DNA from: Shinisaurus crocodilurus
Lineage: Eukaryota; Chordata; Lepidosauria; Squamata; Shinisauridae
Assembly: GCA_021292165.1 (NCBI GenBank)
Contig: CM037888.1
Location: 30,431,140 to 30,495,139, forward strand
Length of the DNA: 64,000 nt
Direction: 5' to 3'
How positions within the stretch are numbered: position 1 is the stretch's first letter; each line of letters starts with the position of its first letter. Position numbers and translations under genes: made by a program. Positions 44,130-54,824 of the stretch are shown here, piece after piece. The notes beneath the pieces are model-generated. The model was not told the DNA's origin. It did no database searches and worked only from the letters and a program-made list of their open reading frames with translations.

Positions 44130-45310
44130 AACCACAACAAACAACAACTTTGCTGGTTGAACTCTGGGCTCCAGCAACTGATCTCAGGGACCCTGGGATG
44201 GAAACATACTCCACGCCGGGATTTGGGCATGCTTGCCCACAGCCCCCGGCCTGGCCCTAACGCTGCCTAAATCGTACCACGTTGCATGTAATCATGTTGC
44301 GTGCATGAAAAGGGTGCAGCTGGAGGAACTGACTCACGTGAACCGATCGACACCACCCTCAGCTCAACCAGCCCCCGACCCAAGACTAAATTCATAACCG
44401 GGCCAGTACTCGAGAAATCATCCACGCTCCTAACTTCCCGAACAACAACAACAAAAAGCATCTTTTAGCTGTGCCTGTGTCTGCTCCCTTCCCACCCTCC
44501 TCACAAAATGCCTTCTGGCTGCACATTCACACACACACACACACACACACACCTCAATCTCCTTCTTTCAACATACATCAAAGATAATACATGTGCATCT
44601 CTTTAAGGGAAAGAACCACAGACATGTCAGGAAGGATCCATCATTCATCTTCAGACTCCCATTGGGCCCCGACAGATGGGAGACTTCTTATTCCGTTTCA
44701 TACATTAAACATGGGCCGCGCATCACCCTCCTCTCACGCCCCTCTGTCATAAGCTTCAGCTCACTAAATAGGGAGGGTTTAGAAAACACAACGTGCTGAT
44801 TGTGCTTTTAGGGGATCCACTGCTGTTCCCCTTCCTCTCCCTCCTTCAAAAAGAAAATCTGGTTTGAACTGGATTTTAATGTAATTTGAGAGCATTTTAT
44901 TAAATTATGTAAGCCCCTTGAGCACTAATTGCATTTTATTGTGTTAAGAAAAGTGCTCTGAGCACCAGCCAACTGGAGTGCAAGTGCAACAGAAACATAG
45001 CTGTTTTATTGCTATAATGTCGTGAAGCTTGATATAAACATTGTTATATTTTTAATAGTTCGCAGCATTCTTAGTTGTTGTTATTGCTGTGGTGATGATG
45101 ATGAAGATTATATGAGATAGCAGGAAATGATCTTAGTTTTATCCTGAAGCTTAGTTCCATTCATTATGCAACTTTCGAGTAAGTATTTGAAGGGTGAGGG
45201 CCCTAGCTCTGCTTTTTTAGCAATGGGGTTGCTTGGACACTGAACATGTGTCCTTCAATGAGAAAGTGATGGCAGACAGCTTGCACATCCATCTTCCCCT
45301 TCAGTATAGA
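44130..45310. other. Repeat-poor intronic stretch
   Basis: No exon. (AC)12 at 44528-44552. From 44560 to 45200 the sequence is AT-rich and apparently single-copy. Confidence 0.35.
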
Positions 45311-45313
45311 GTA

Positions 45314-45953
45314 GGGATGTGTGAGGAATCCGATAGGGGGGTGAAAATCTGACAGTTTTTCATGGTTCAGCCACACACACACCCCAGATTCTGGTTCGCC
45401 AGCCCTGTACTGGCGCTGACTCGCTATGATGCAAGTCACGCCAGCTGGCGGACTTCCGTCTCTAAGACGGGCCGTGGTTTGCACATTTTTTTAAAACGCT
45501 AAGGAAATTTGCAAAAATGGCACTATTTGAGACATTTGTGTAACTTTTACGCCATTTGTGTAACTTTATGCAAACAGCATAAATCACGGTATTTTGCACG
45601 TTTTGCACAAATCAGCACCTGAAAAGCATGTGGATCTAGTGTGATTTGTGCAAATCCTCCGATTTTATGCAAATTGCACTAGATCTATGTGTTTTGGGGG
45701 TGCTGATCTGCGCAAAGCGTGCAAAATACTGCGATTTACATTATCTGCATAAAGTTACGCAAATGGCGCAAATAGCACCATTTGCGCAAATTTCCTTAGC
45801 GTTTAAAAATGCGCAAAATATGGCCTGTCTTAGAGACGGAAGTCCATGGAACACACACACACCCGACTCAGCCCGCTTCCGATCATCGGATCGGAAGCGG
45901 GCAGGAAGTCCGTTGAGCTCAAACGAGCCAGACTTCCCAGCATCGGCACATCC
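45314..45953. mobile_element. 640-bp foldback element
   Basis: Termini TAGGGATGTGTG and GCACATCCCTA; ATAGAG stands just outside both ends (one extra A on the right). The two halves are complementary over long stretches, e.g. TCTCTAAGACGGGCCGTGG with GGCCTGTCTTAGAGACGGA and TAAGGAAATTTGC with GCAAATTTCCTTA. The centre is rich in GTGCAAAT-like words. No coding capacity. Confidence 0.85.
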
Positions 45954-45959
45954 CTAAAT

Positions 45960-46385
45960 AGAGCTTTAGGGCTGGGTATATTTTCGCTCTCCATTCAAGC
46001 AGGGCAATAGTAAGGCCTGCTTTGCAACTACAAGGGTTCCTTGACAGACAAGCTTGTGCCAAAAGGGTTCCCCCGAAGGAAGGAAGTCTGAACACGACTG
46101 CCCTCACAAGGCATGGATAACATCACCCGGTCATTAATAACACTGAGTTTAAAGACTTCAAGCCGCTAACTGGAATGGCCCACATAAAGTATGCTAGAAA
46201 TGAGCTAGAAACAATTTTCAGGGACCAAATCGAAAAGGGAAGACCAGAAAGAAGAATGCAACACCGCTCTCTGGGAATCTCCGGAATGGAGGTTCTCCAG
46301 TTGGCGGAGGGTTAACCGGAAGGCGAGTTTGCCAACAAAAACAGCCCCAAGTGAAGAACTGGTTTCCCCGTAGCTTTATTTCAAT
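45960..46385. other. Intronic sequence, no gene seen
   Basis: Its last part (TTTCCCCGTAGCTTTATTTC) recurs at 48551, so it belongs to an unnamed low-copy repeat. Confidence 0.45.
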
Positions 46386-46399
46386 AAGATCATCTCTTC

Positions 46400-46597
46400 G
46401 GGAAAGGGAAAGGGGAGTAAGCCATGTCATGATATGATGTATTTTTGGAATATAGATTAATAATGGATTACCGGTATGTGGATAGAATTGGTTTTGGCCC
46501 CGGGGTGACGGGTGCACTTGGAGTTTATGATTTGTAGGTTTATGTTCTTTGTATGTGTGTTCATTTAAAAATATAAATAAAAATTAAAAAAAAAGAA
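46400..46597 (+). mobile_element. L1-like retrocopy, 5'-truncated, poly(A)-tailed
   Basis: Flanked by near-identical 14-bp duplications, AAGATCATCTCTTC (46386-46399) and AAGATAATCTCTTC (46598-46611), and ending in an A-rich tail (ATAAATAAAAATTAAAAAAAA). Those two features are the signature of L1-type insertion. The 198-bp body looks like a LINE 3' UTR. Confidence 0.8.
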
Positions 46598-46611
46598 AAG
46601 ATAATCTCTTC

Positions 46612-47770
46612 CAGGTAAAATTGCGGCAATAACCTCTCCTCTTAAAGACACCAGTATTAATATTTATCATGAATAAAACATGGAGAGGGCATAAATAATT
46701 CAGTGATGAGGATGTTAAGTAAAATATGGCTCTACAGTGACCCTATAATGTGGCTTTAAAGCGCAGTTTTATGTCAGAAGCTGGGGGGAAATGCCACAAC
46801 CCTTGCCAAAGCAGCGGGTTTTTATAATTTGCATTAAACATTCATGTCCTATGTTATAAAACGCTGCCCAGGTTTTGCAAACCTTATTTACAGTTGCAAA
46901 GGCATCCATTCCGAGCAACTGTCCTGCTAACAGCACCGCAGTCCAGCAGCAAACACTCACCTAGGAGGGATTCTCTAAAATTAGCCAGCGGCAGGTGGGC
47001 AATGGATCGACCGTCACAGTTTCTGCTAGGTTTCCAGTATGGTTGCACCGGAACCAAACCAAAATAAACAAGTTTGCATATCATTCATATCTCTGCCCAC
47101 AAATGGATCCACGAAGACTAAACCGAGCCAAGCTCACTACTCTGGAAATGCTACCCTGGGGTCATCCTGTTTTAACTCTAGAAAAGTTGTACACTGGAGT
47201 TACAGACGGTGCCAGGCAAACTGGACAGAGCCAACTGTTGTCGACACAACGATGCCCGGCATATTCTGATCGCCAAGCATGTCACTGGGTTCTGGTGAGC
47301 TCTGGTTTCAGTCACTACCGAGGCAAAGTCTTGCAAACCGAGCAATAAACCCCTATCCGGTCCCATTTAAGGGGCAGATCACAACCTCATCCATATTCAT
47401 GAGGCGTTTATTCCGGCAAACAGCTTGGTCGGATCCCCCTTAATCGAACGGCAAGCCGGCTCGAGAGCCTGACCGCAGCAGCAGCAGCAGCAGCAGCAAA
47501 TCTGATGTAATAAAGATGAAAACAGGTATTGAATAAAATTTCCTTTACTCCCTGAAAAACTAAATTGAAGCCATTAGCAGGCAATCCGTTTTCGTTCAGC
47601 AGAGCATTAGCGGATAAGGAGGAGACTGACCTAGATTTGGTGTGGGAAGAGACAAACATTAACTCAGTATGTCATAGCAAATCCAAGGCCTGTTAGGATC
47701 ATTAAAGCACAAACATTAGGATCGGCAGCAAGTAGCGGCTAGCGGTGCATGTGTCTGTGGGGCTCGGGGG
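46612..47770. other. Repeat-poor intronic stretch
   Basis: Includes (GCA)8 at 47475-47498. 46620-46960 is AT-rich, single-copy by eye, with no exon signature; a candidate conserved non-coding block. Confidence 0.35.
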
Positions 47771-48015
47771 GGGGGAGATGATGGACAAGGGAGAGACGTG
47801 GCACGTCATGGCAGGCAGGGCCTGCACCAGGTTCCCGGGGGCCCGGGCAAAGCGGCTTCGTGCCCCCCCCCCCCAGAGCAGCAGGCCCTCGCCTCCAGAC
47901 GTGGCGTGGGCTTCCTGGACGGTGCGGAGCAATGCTGAAGTGCAGCCAGACTATTACCGGTGCCCGCACCATTTTAATTTCTCCACATATGCATTGAGGG
48001 CATCGTATTATGGGG
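47771..48015. other. Intronic sequence, no gene seen
   Basis: G9 and C12 homopolymers; nothing recognised. Confidence 0.4.
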
Positions 48016-48017
48016 AA

Positions 48018-48342
48018 AAGTAGAGTTGGAAGGGGCCTACACAAGGCCATCGAGTCCATTCCCCTGCTCAACGCAGGAATCCAGGTCAAAGCATCCCCGA
48101 CAGATGGCTGTCCAGCCGCACCTTGAATGCCTCCAGAGTGGGAGAGCCCACCACCTCCCGGGGTAGTTGGTTCCATTGTCTTATTGCTCTGACAGTCAGG
48201 AAATTTTTCGTGATGTTCCATTGGAATCTAGGTTCCCGTAACTTGAGCCCATTATTCCGTGTCCTGCAAACTGGGATGATCGAGAAGAGATCCTGGCCCT
48301 CCTCTGTGCGACGACCCTTCAAGTACTGGAAGAGCGTGTGGA
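48018..48342 (-). mobile_element. CR1 LINE, 5'-truncated
   Basis: Minus-strand ORF2 C-terminus [20 protein letters not shown] to LDSHLSGML and the CR1 3' tail. Confidence 0.92.
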
Positions 48343-48539
48343 TGGTGCTGGCAAATCCAGCTACTTGGGTTCACTGCTCCGGTAAGTGCCAGCCTCACCA
48401 GGCCCCCACCCCGCTATTTTTTTAATGTATTAAATAAGGCCCAGGAATCAGTGGGCCATGCCACAGCCCCAAGGTCCCAGCACCCCCCATGGATCTCAAT
48501 GGATTTACTCTATGACTAAAGGCACAATCCCATGCAGCA

Positions 48540-48600
48540 CATTTAGACAGGTTTCCCTGTCGCTTTATTTCAATAAGATCATCTCTTCCAGGTAAATCCA
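48540..48600. repeat. Unoccupied paralogue of the L1-like insertion site
   Basis: GCTTTATTTCAATAAGATCA followed by TCTCTTCCAGGTAAAT runs uninterrupted here, whereas at 46371-46616 the same sequence is split by the retrocopy. Confidence 0.8.
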
Positions 48601-48830
48601 GGATTCCCATATTTAAAGGATTTTCTCAAACACCACAGACTACGGAGACACCCCCCCCCCATATTTGTACATTATCTCCAAATGCGACAGAAGTGCTGGG
48701 GTTATGCCCTAAGCTGCACAGTCAGTCCACATGGACCGCTGCCCAGAGCTGTTGGCTTTCACCATTGCTTTGCATGAGTTGAGACTGAAATCTAGCGCAC
48801 TCCCTTGCATTATTCTCCCTCTCTCATAAT
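48601..48830. other. Intronic sequence, no gene seen
   Basis: C10 at 48651; nothing else recognised. Confidence 0.4.
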
Positions 48831-48834
48831 ACTA

Positions 48835-49015
48835 GGACCCAGTGGGGTCATCCCATGAAGCTCATTGGTGGCAGATTCAGGACAGATAAAAGGAAGGACT
48901 TATTCATACACCGCATAGTTTAACTATGGAATTCACTTCCACAGGATGTAGTAATGGCCGCCAATGTGAAGGGCTTTAGAAGGGGATTGGACAAATTCAC
49001 GGTTCGATATATGCT
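48835..49015 (+). mobile_element. Diverged CR1-clade fragment
   Basis: Codons read IGGRFRTDKRKDLFIH, then LWNSLPQDVV-like (LWNSLPQ with one stop before it) and GFRRGLDKF, the CR1 ORF2 C-terminal pattern of an older subfamily. Confidence 0.65.
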
Positions 49016-50920
49016 ACCTCCAGGATATATTTTTTTATCTGGATCAAACTCAATACTTAAGAAGTGTGTGTGAACAGCAGAGAAGAAAAGCACATCCCCC
49101 TGGATACTCTTGGAGGAATACCCCTTAGCTACTGTTCATGAGAATGCAGCCTTCTTGTTTGGGGTGGGGTGAGGTGAACAGAGAGAATCTTTTGACTACA
49201 ATAGTATTAAATGAGCGGCATTATAAGATCAGAGGCGGATCACTAGTCACTCTGGAATCCAGATGCTGAAATTGGCTGGGGTGGGAGTGGAGAGACTCCT
49301 TTTTCTGCAAAAGGCATCATTCTACAGCGTGCCAATTAAACAGACACGGGAGTCTTTCAAACTGATGCACAAAAAAACAACAACAACACAACAATCTTCA
49401 GCATCCATCGGGCCTTTTACATCACTGGCATTCTCCTGTTTCAACTCGCCTAAGTTTCCATAGCAAAATGCCAGGATTAGAAAACCCCTTTTTTAACAGC
49501 CTCGTCGGAGACACCAACCGTGAACCTAGCTGGCCCACGACGAGCGGCAAGGTCAAGACCCAAGCAAACCCACCAAGGATCTGCTCTATCTAACAAAAAG
49601 AATTCCTTATGAGAAAGGGAGGGGGAGAAAGTGGTTTTTATGTGGTTTCCTCTTCACACACTCCGGAACCCAAAAAAAAATATGAAAGGCGCCGAGAGAT
49701 AAAAGGCAGAGAGAGAGAGAGAGAATTCCACTGCTTTGTCCTGTTCTCGCTTTGACAATCCTAATGGTCTTAACAAGGAATTTAAGGACATTCAGGGGGA
49801 AAAAATACATTGTATCTTCCTTTTAACAAGACCTTTTTATCTCCCACCCCCCCACCCCCACTCCACCGCCAAAAGGGTCCCCTCCTGGAACAAGGCTCCG
49901 CTGGCTATTCACGGCACCTCAGCCGCCTCACCACAAACTGGAGACTCCGCTCTCCGTGTCTAATGATGCTATTGTCCAAAGCTGCCACTGCCTGGCCCGG
50001 GAGCCTAGTTTTGAATACGCGCTTCTTTATGCGTAGCCAAGTGTGAACAACCGCACCGCCCAGTTATTCTCTGGGAGCATTGGGAATGGGGGGGGGGGAA
50101 GAGAGGGGACGGATCCGACGCTTATAGCCGAGTGAAGGGGAAAGCTGGGTGTAAAAACGAGTAAATGGCGGGAAATATTAAAGCGCCTGGGTTCCTTTTC
50201 TTTCCTTTGTCCTTCCATGCAAGGAAAATCCGCCTCATCCCATGAGTGGGTTTGTAAAGCTGGCGTTATTTTTTTTATTATCCAGGCAGGGACTCGGACC
50301 CGAACAAAACGGGCTCTTTCTCCCACCTCACCTTCTCTCTGCTTCTGCCATTTTTAACCAAATCACTTTTTAATGTTTACGGTATGTATTGCCACGGCAA
50401 GCCTTCTGGGAGAAGGCTTTTGGAACAGAACATCATATTTTGGAGAAATGGAACTTCTTCTTTGACGAAGGATATTATCACTGTGTATATCACCGGCTTC
50501 TGTCTTTTGGTCATACTAAATATCTGGCACGGTGTACCCCACCCCCCACCCCCGTTCTCTGGTAAGGGGGCGCAGGGACGTCAGAGGAGCTCCACGTGAG
50601 AAAAGGACAGGAAAGGGGAAATCTTGTGTGTGAAGCAGAACTTAAGTGCCACATACCTTTGGACGAAATAACGGGGAGGCCATTACTTTAAAAAAAGGGG
50701 GGAAAGATGCAAACGTTCAAATCCTTCTCACTAGTCCCAGATATGTGACGGGGTCAGGCTATGCTTACCAAACAGAGAGAGACGTGCATTGCCTTTTCCT
50801 TATTGTCACATGGAATATTCCACCCTTCCCTACCCTGGTGATGTCCATGTTTTTGGACTACAACTCCCGTCACCTTCCCCTCATGCGTCTGGTCTTTTTT
50901 AGTTTGTAGGCTAGATGAAG
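49016..50920. other. Repeat-poor intronic stretch
   Basis: About 1.9 kb with few recognisable repeats: (AG)n at 49708-49722 and a foldback half (GACTACAACTCCCGTCACC) near 50856. No exon despite scanning both strands for Ig or signal-peptide features. Confidence 0.35.
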
Positions 50921-50924
50921 GACT

Positions 50925-51085
50925 GTCATTCAGTGGTACAGCACAAGTTTTACATGCCAAAGGCCCCAGGTTCAGTCCTTGGCATCACCGGGTAGGCCTG
51001 GAAAGGACTCCTGTTTGCCAGTCAGAGGCACTGCCAGTCAGCAGGGACAATACTGAGCTAGACATAAGGCAGCTTCCGAAGTTCC
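50925..51085 (+). repeat. SINE-B, full length
   Basis: CATTCAGTGGTACAGCACAAG head, GGTTCAGTCC B box, GATAAGGCAGCTTCC-like end. Confidence 0.85.
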
Positions 51086-51169
51086 TGGGGCAGGAACTGT
51101 GTCACTTTTGAGGGATGTGAACTACTTTGGAAGGCAATGACCTGGTTTGCACAAACAAAGCTTGTGGGC

Positions 51170-51432
51170 TGCGGCGTGTGCCAGGTGGGATTTGAATATT
51201 CAAAGCCCGGCTGCGGCTTGTCCTGTCATCCAAACCCAGGCAGCAGGGGTTGTGTGAGGGTTAAACAACCCTAGCATAACCCATGGTCTGTTGTTGGGAT
51301 ATGCGAGGGTTGTTTAACCCTTGCACAAACCCCGCTGCCTGGGTTCACACGGCACCACAAGCCATGGCCAGGTGTTGAATATTCAAAATGGCCACCGGCC
51401 TGCGCCAGTACACGCCACAGCCTGCCGTGGCT
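51170..51432. mobile_element. Long imperfect foldback element
   Basis: Inner arms GGGTTAAACAACCCTAGC and CGAGGGTTGTTTAACCC, middle arms AACCCAGGCAGCAGGGGTTG and CCCCGCTGCCTGGGTT, outer arms GCTGCGGCGTGTGCC and complement-like GTACACGCCACAGCC, each separated by mismatched segments. TTGAATATTCAAA stands symmetrically in both arms. Confidence 0.8.
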
Positions 51433-51474
51433 TAAATAAGCCACACTGGATTGTTCGATCATGTGAACTGTCCC

Positions 51475-51790
51475 TGTCACAAAGAGGAGGGCCAGGATCT
51501 CTTCTCGATCATCCCAGTTTGCAGGACACGGAAACATGGGCTCAAGTTACAAGAACCCAGATTCCACCTAAACATCAGGAAAAATTTCCTGACTGTTAGA
51601 GCAATACGCCAATGGAACCAACTACCCAGGGAGGTGGTGGGCTCTCCCACTTTGGAGGCATTGAAGGTGCAGCTGGACGGCCATCTGTCAGGGATGCTTT
51701 GACTTGGATTCCTGCATTGAGCAGGGGGTTGGACTCGATGGCCTTGTAGGCCCCTTCCAACTCTACTTTTCTATGCTTCTATGATCTTCG
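51475..51790 (+). mobile_element. CR1 LINE, 5'-truncated
   Basis: Continuous ORF2 C-terminus [20 protein letters not shown] through [20 protein letters not shown] to the LDGHLSGML stop, then the tail and TTCTATGATC. Confidence 0.93.
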
Positions 51791-51826
51791 TCAGGTTTAA
51801 GCTCTTCATCCTTTGATGGTTTACAT

Positions 51827-51961
51827 CAGTGTTCTCCAACCTTGGGTCCCCAGATGTTTTTGGCCTACAACTCCCAGCATGCCCCAGCCAGCATAGCTGG
51901 CTAGGGCATGCTGGGAGTTATAGGCCAAAAACATCTGGGGACCCAAGGTTGGAGAACACTG
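51827..51961. mobile_element. hAT-type foldback MITE (CAGTGTTC family), copy 6
   Basis: 135-bp hairpin with exact duplications GTTTACAT at 51819-51826 and 51962-51969, just beyond a CR1 tail. Confidence 0.96.
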
Positions 51962-51974
51962 GTTTACATAATTC

Positions 51975-52740
51975 AACATACTGTTTGAATGCCATAAGGG
52001 TACAGGGCTCTGCACCACCGGAAAAGACCCATTTCATTTATCCCATGCCCAGCAATAACACCATCAAATCCTTCCTGCTTCCCAATTAAGGCTAATGAAT
52101 GTAAAATGAAATTAAAACAACAACTTTACACCGTCAGTCTTCACATTCTGTAAAGCAATCATTTCCAACAATAGCCTATAAGCTTTTGGGATGTGTTTCC
52201 AGCGAACGGCATGCTTGCAATTAGCTTACTAAAATGTCTTCTAACCCGGCTTTGTTATTTTCAGAGAATTACTTAATTCCCTGCTATCAGAGATAGCCGT
52301 GTGCTCCGGTCTATAAGGAGTTAGCCCTTTGTTCTTTGGTGATTATCTGCGAAAGAGGACGATGACACGCAGATGAATGACAAGCCAGTCTATCACCACA
52401 CACTCTGCATTTAATGTCTTCATACCGGCTCATTAATTACCACAGAAAGCTCCTTTCCAAATGGAACCAGTGATTTATAGAATGCTTGGGCAAGGTGCCA
52501 TTTTCATCAGAGAAGCAGCCAATGGCATTGCCCGAGTTAATTGCCTCCTTCTTCCTCGACAATCACAGACGTCATCTTTGCTCCGTTCTGCCTCCATAAG
52601 GACTAAGGCTCGGTTGGACCATATTTCCCACGCGAGCTGCATGCTGTCACGTAGAGGCAGGGTCACGTGACGACCCACAGGGTCAGGGGCTAGGAGCAAG
52701 AGAGAAGGCGGGTCGGGCCTTTTGCAGAGAACTGGTCGGG
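51975..52740. other. Repeat-poor intronic stretch
   Basis: 52090-52680 shows no repeat and no exon. A CACGTG palindrome at 52663-52668 lies within GGGTCACGTGACGACCC. Candidate conserved non-coding block. Confidence 0.35.
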
Positions 52741-52755
52741 CTCGGGGGGGGGGGA

Positions 52756-52918
52756 GGCTCCTTTTCCATTACGGGTTCTGCAGCTTTTATTTGGAGCTTC
52801 ATCGGAGCTATCCATGGTGCTCCGTGGTGGTGAAACTATTTTGGGGATGGAGTTCGGCACCATGGATAATAGAGTCTCCCTGAAAGCTCCAAATAAAACC
52901 TGCAATGGAAAAGGAGCC
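52756..52918. repeat. 163-bp foldback
   Basis: Outer arms GGCTCCTTTTCCATT and AATGGAAAAGGAGCC, middle arms CTTTTATTTGGAGCTT and AAGCTCCAAATAAAA, inner arms ATCCATGGTGC and GCACCATGGAT. Confidence 0.88.
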
Positions 52919-53204
52919 CTGCCAAAATAGGACATCTGACCAAGGGGAGGGCTGAAGCACTGGTTGGAGATACACGCCGAGGTCTGCTCCAAAAAGGCAC
53001 CCAGGCAGGTGCAGAGAGAGAAACAGGTAGCAGGCTTGGCAGGGAAAGACCTGCGGGGTAAGGAAGTGGAGGGAGAAGAGGCGGGGCAGAGGGAAAAGCC
53101 AAAGCCGCGAGCCGCATGCAGGTAGATGCCGAGCTGCCCAGGCAAAGGGGGGGAAGCGAAGGTCAGCATCCAGTCAGTGGGGAGGGGCAGAGCTGAGGTA
53201 GGCA

Positions 53205-53312
53205 CCCTGGTTCCCCTCCAAGTCTTTTGCGCGGCAACTCCCATAAGACCCTGCCAGCATGGCTAATGGTCAGGGATTGTGGGAGTCGTAGTCCAAAGCA
53301 TCCGGAGACTGC
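53205..53312. mobile_element. Foldback hAT-like MITE (CCCAACCTGGTG family), diverged
   Basis: GCGGCAACTCCCATAAGACC with GATTGTGGGAGTCGTAGTCC around CAGCATGGCTAATGG. Confidence 0.65.
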
Positions 53313-53324
53313 CTGCTCCTGAGT

Positions 53325-53600
53325 AACATAACACAAGAAGAACTCAGGTGGATCAGACCAAAGGCCTGCCTAGTCCGGCATTCTGTTCCCACAGTGGCCA
53401 ACCAGCAGCCTGTGGGAAGCCCACAAGTAGCTCATGAGTGCAACAGCACCCTCCCGATGCCAGCAACTGGTATTGAGAGGCAGACTGTCTCTGATACTGG
53501 AGGTAATAAATAGCCATCAGGACTAGTAGCCATTGGTAGCCTTCTCCGCCATGAATTTGTGCAATCCCCTTTTAAAGCCATCCAAACTGGTGTCTGTGAA
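53325..53600 (-). repeat. Interspersed repeat (TGATCCAGCAGGGCTC family), long copy
   Basis: Reverse orientation: AAGAAGAACTCAGGTGGATC, CAGTGGCCAACCAGCAGCC, TGGGAAGCCCACAAG and CAGCAACTGGTATTGAGAGG. Confidence 0.7.
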
Positions 53601-53821
53601 GGACTACGACCAGTCCTTTGACTTTGGACAAGAGATCAAAGGCTACAGATCGCCAGCCTTTGAGTCTGTCATCTTCAAACCACCTCACTCTGAATCCGGC
53701 CCTGGGTCTCAGACACTGGACTTAGCACAGTGTAGGGGAAAGTAAAAGAAAGCTTAGTTTGGGTTAGTCCGTTACAAATTAGGTGGGGAGATAAGGGAAG
53801 TGAAATTGACAGAAAGAGATA

Positions 53822-54082
53822 CAGTCACGCCTTGGATTGAGAGCATAATTCGTTCCGGAAACGTGCTTGTAATCCAAAACACATTTCTATCAAAACGAAA
53901 TCCCCCCCCCCCAAAAAAAATGTGTACAGAGATTTTTAATTCCAGCCGTACTACAGTACTTGTCTTGCAAGACGTCGCTTGCATAGCAAGTAATGAATAA
54001 ATAAATAAATATTTAAAAATTTGCTTGTCTTGCAAAATGCTCTCAAACCAAGTTACAGTACTTGCAATCCAAGGCATTACTG
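53822..54082 (+). mobile_element. Pogo/Tigger-like MITE, copy 1
   Basis: Ends CAGTCACGCCTTGGATTGAG and the inverted CTTGCAATCCAAGGCATTACTG; preceded by TA. The inner half-arms ATTTGCTTGTCTTGCAA and CTTGTCTTGCAAGACG recur. Confidence 0.8.
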
Positions 54083-54670
54083 TGCTTTGCTGCACACAGT
54101 CAGAGCTACAAAATAACAAAACTAGATTTCACGCTAGAGTTCCCACTACTACCCAGGCACTTACACATTAGCTTGGGGATTGCTCTTCTTGGGACTTGCC
54201 TCAGCAACAGCTCCCTGCTTCGCACTCCTTCGTGTCCAGAACAACCACCAAACCCAGAAGCCACGGCTGACCGTATCGATTTCCCCACCCACCCCTCCCT
54301 TCGATAGCCCGACTGTCCCTTGGTCAGTCATGATCAATTCGTCCGAGCTAGGTATGGGGGTGTGTGGGGTGTGCCTCCTAGGTGTCAGAAGGGTGGCTTC
54401 CTGACCATACCTAGAGAGCTTGGCGGACATTTACATGCGAATATGTCGCAGACTCTGAAGCGACACAGCCACCCCACCCACCCCCAGGAGAAACCGTGTA
54501 CATTCACAGGAGATTCTCAGCCTCCAGCGAGGATTACACTTATTTACATGTGTTTGGTGAGGAAGGACACAGGAAACACCGAATGCTTTTCTTCACAGCG
54601 GCCATCACTACATCTCATGGTAGCGAATTCCATCGTTTAACTATGTGCTGTGTGAAGAAGTTTTGACAGC
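54083..54670. other. Intronic sequence, no gene seen
   Basis: A short CR1-clade piece in reverse (GGTAGCGAATTCCATCGTTT) near 54619; otherwise nothing recognised. Confidence 0.4.
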
Positions 54671-54679
54671 TAGCTGTCT

Positions 54680-54820
54680 GGGTCCCCTTTAAAACGGGAT
54701 TTTGACAGGGCAATGGGTTTTTGGCTTTTGACTGGGACGTAAGGCTGCATATGCCCCAGTCAAAAAACAAAACACAAAACCATTGCCCTGTCAAAAAAAA
54801 AACCCTTTTAAAGGGGACCC
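54680..54820. repeat. 141-bp foldback
   Basis: GGGTCCCCTTTAAAACGGG pairs with CCCTTTTAAAGGGGACCC; inner TTTTGACAGGGCAATGG pairs with CCATTGCCCTGTCAAAA; innermost TTTTGACTGGG pairs with CCCAGTCAAAA. Confidence 0.92.
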
Positions 54821-54824
54821 AGAG

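Noticed and set aside
43548..44177. 209-codon minus-strand frame
   Set aside because: Antisense to a CR1 3' end and GC-rich intron; no recognisable domain.
47475..47498. (GCA)8 as a polyglutamine-coding exon
   Set aside because: No open, splice-bounded frame surrounds it on either strand.
52690..53244. 184-codon minus-strand frame
   Set aside because: Overlaps a foldback and low-complexity Pro/Ser/Leu-rich sequence; no splice sites or family features.
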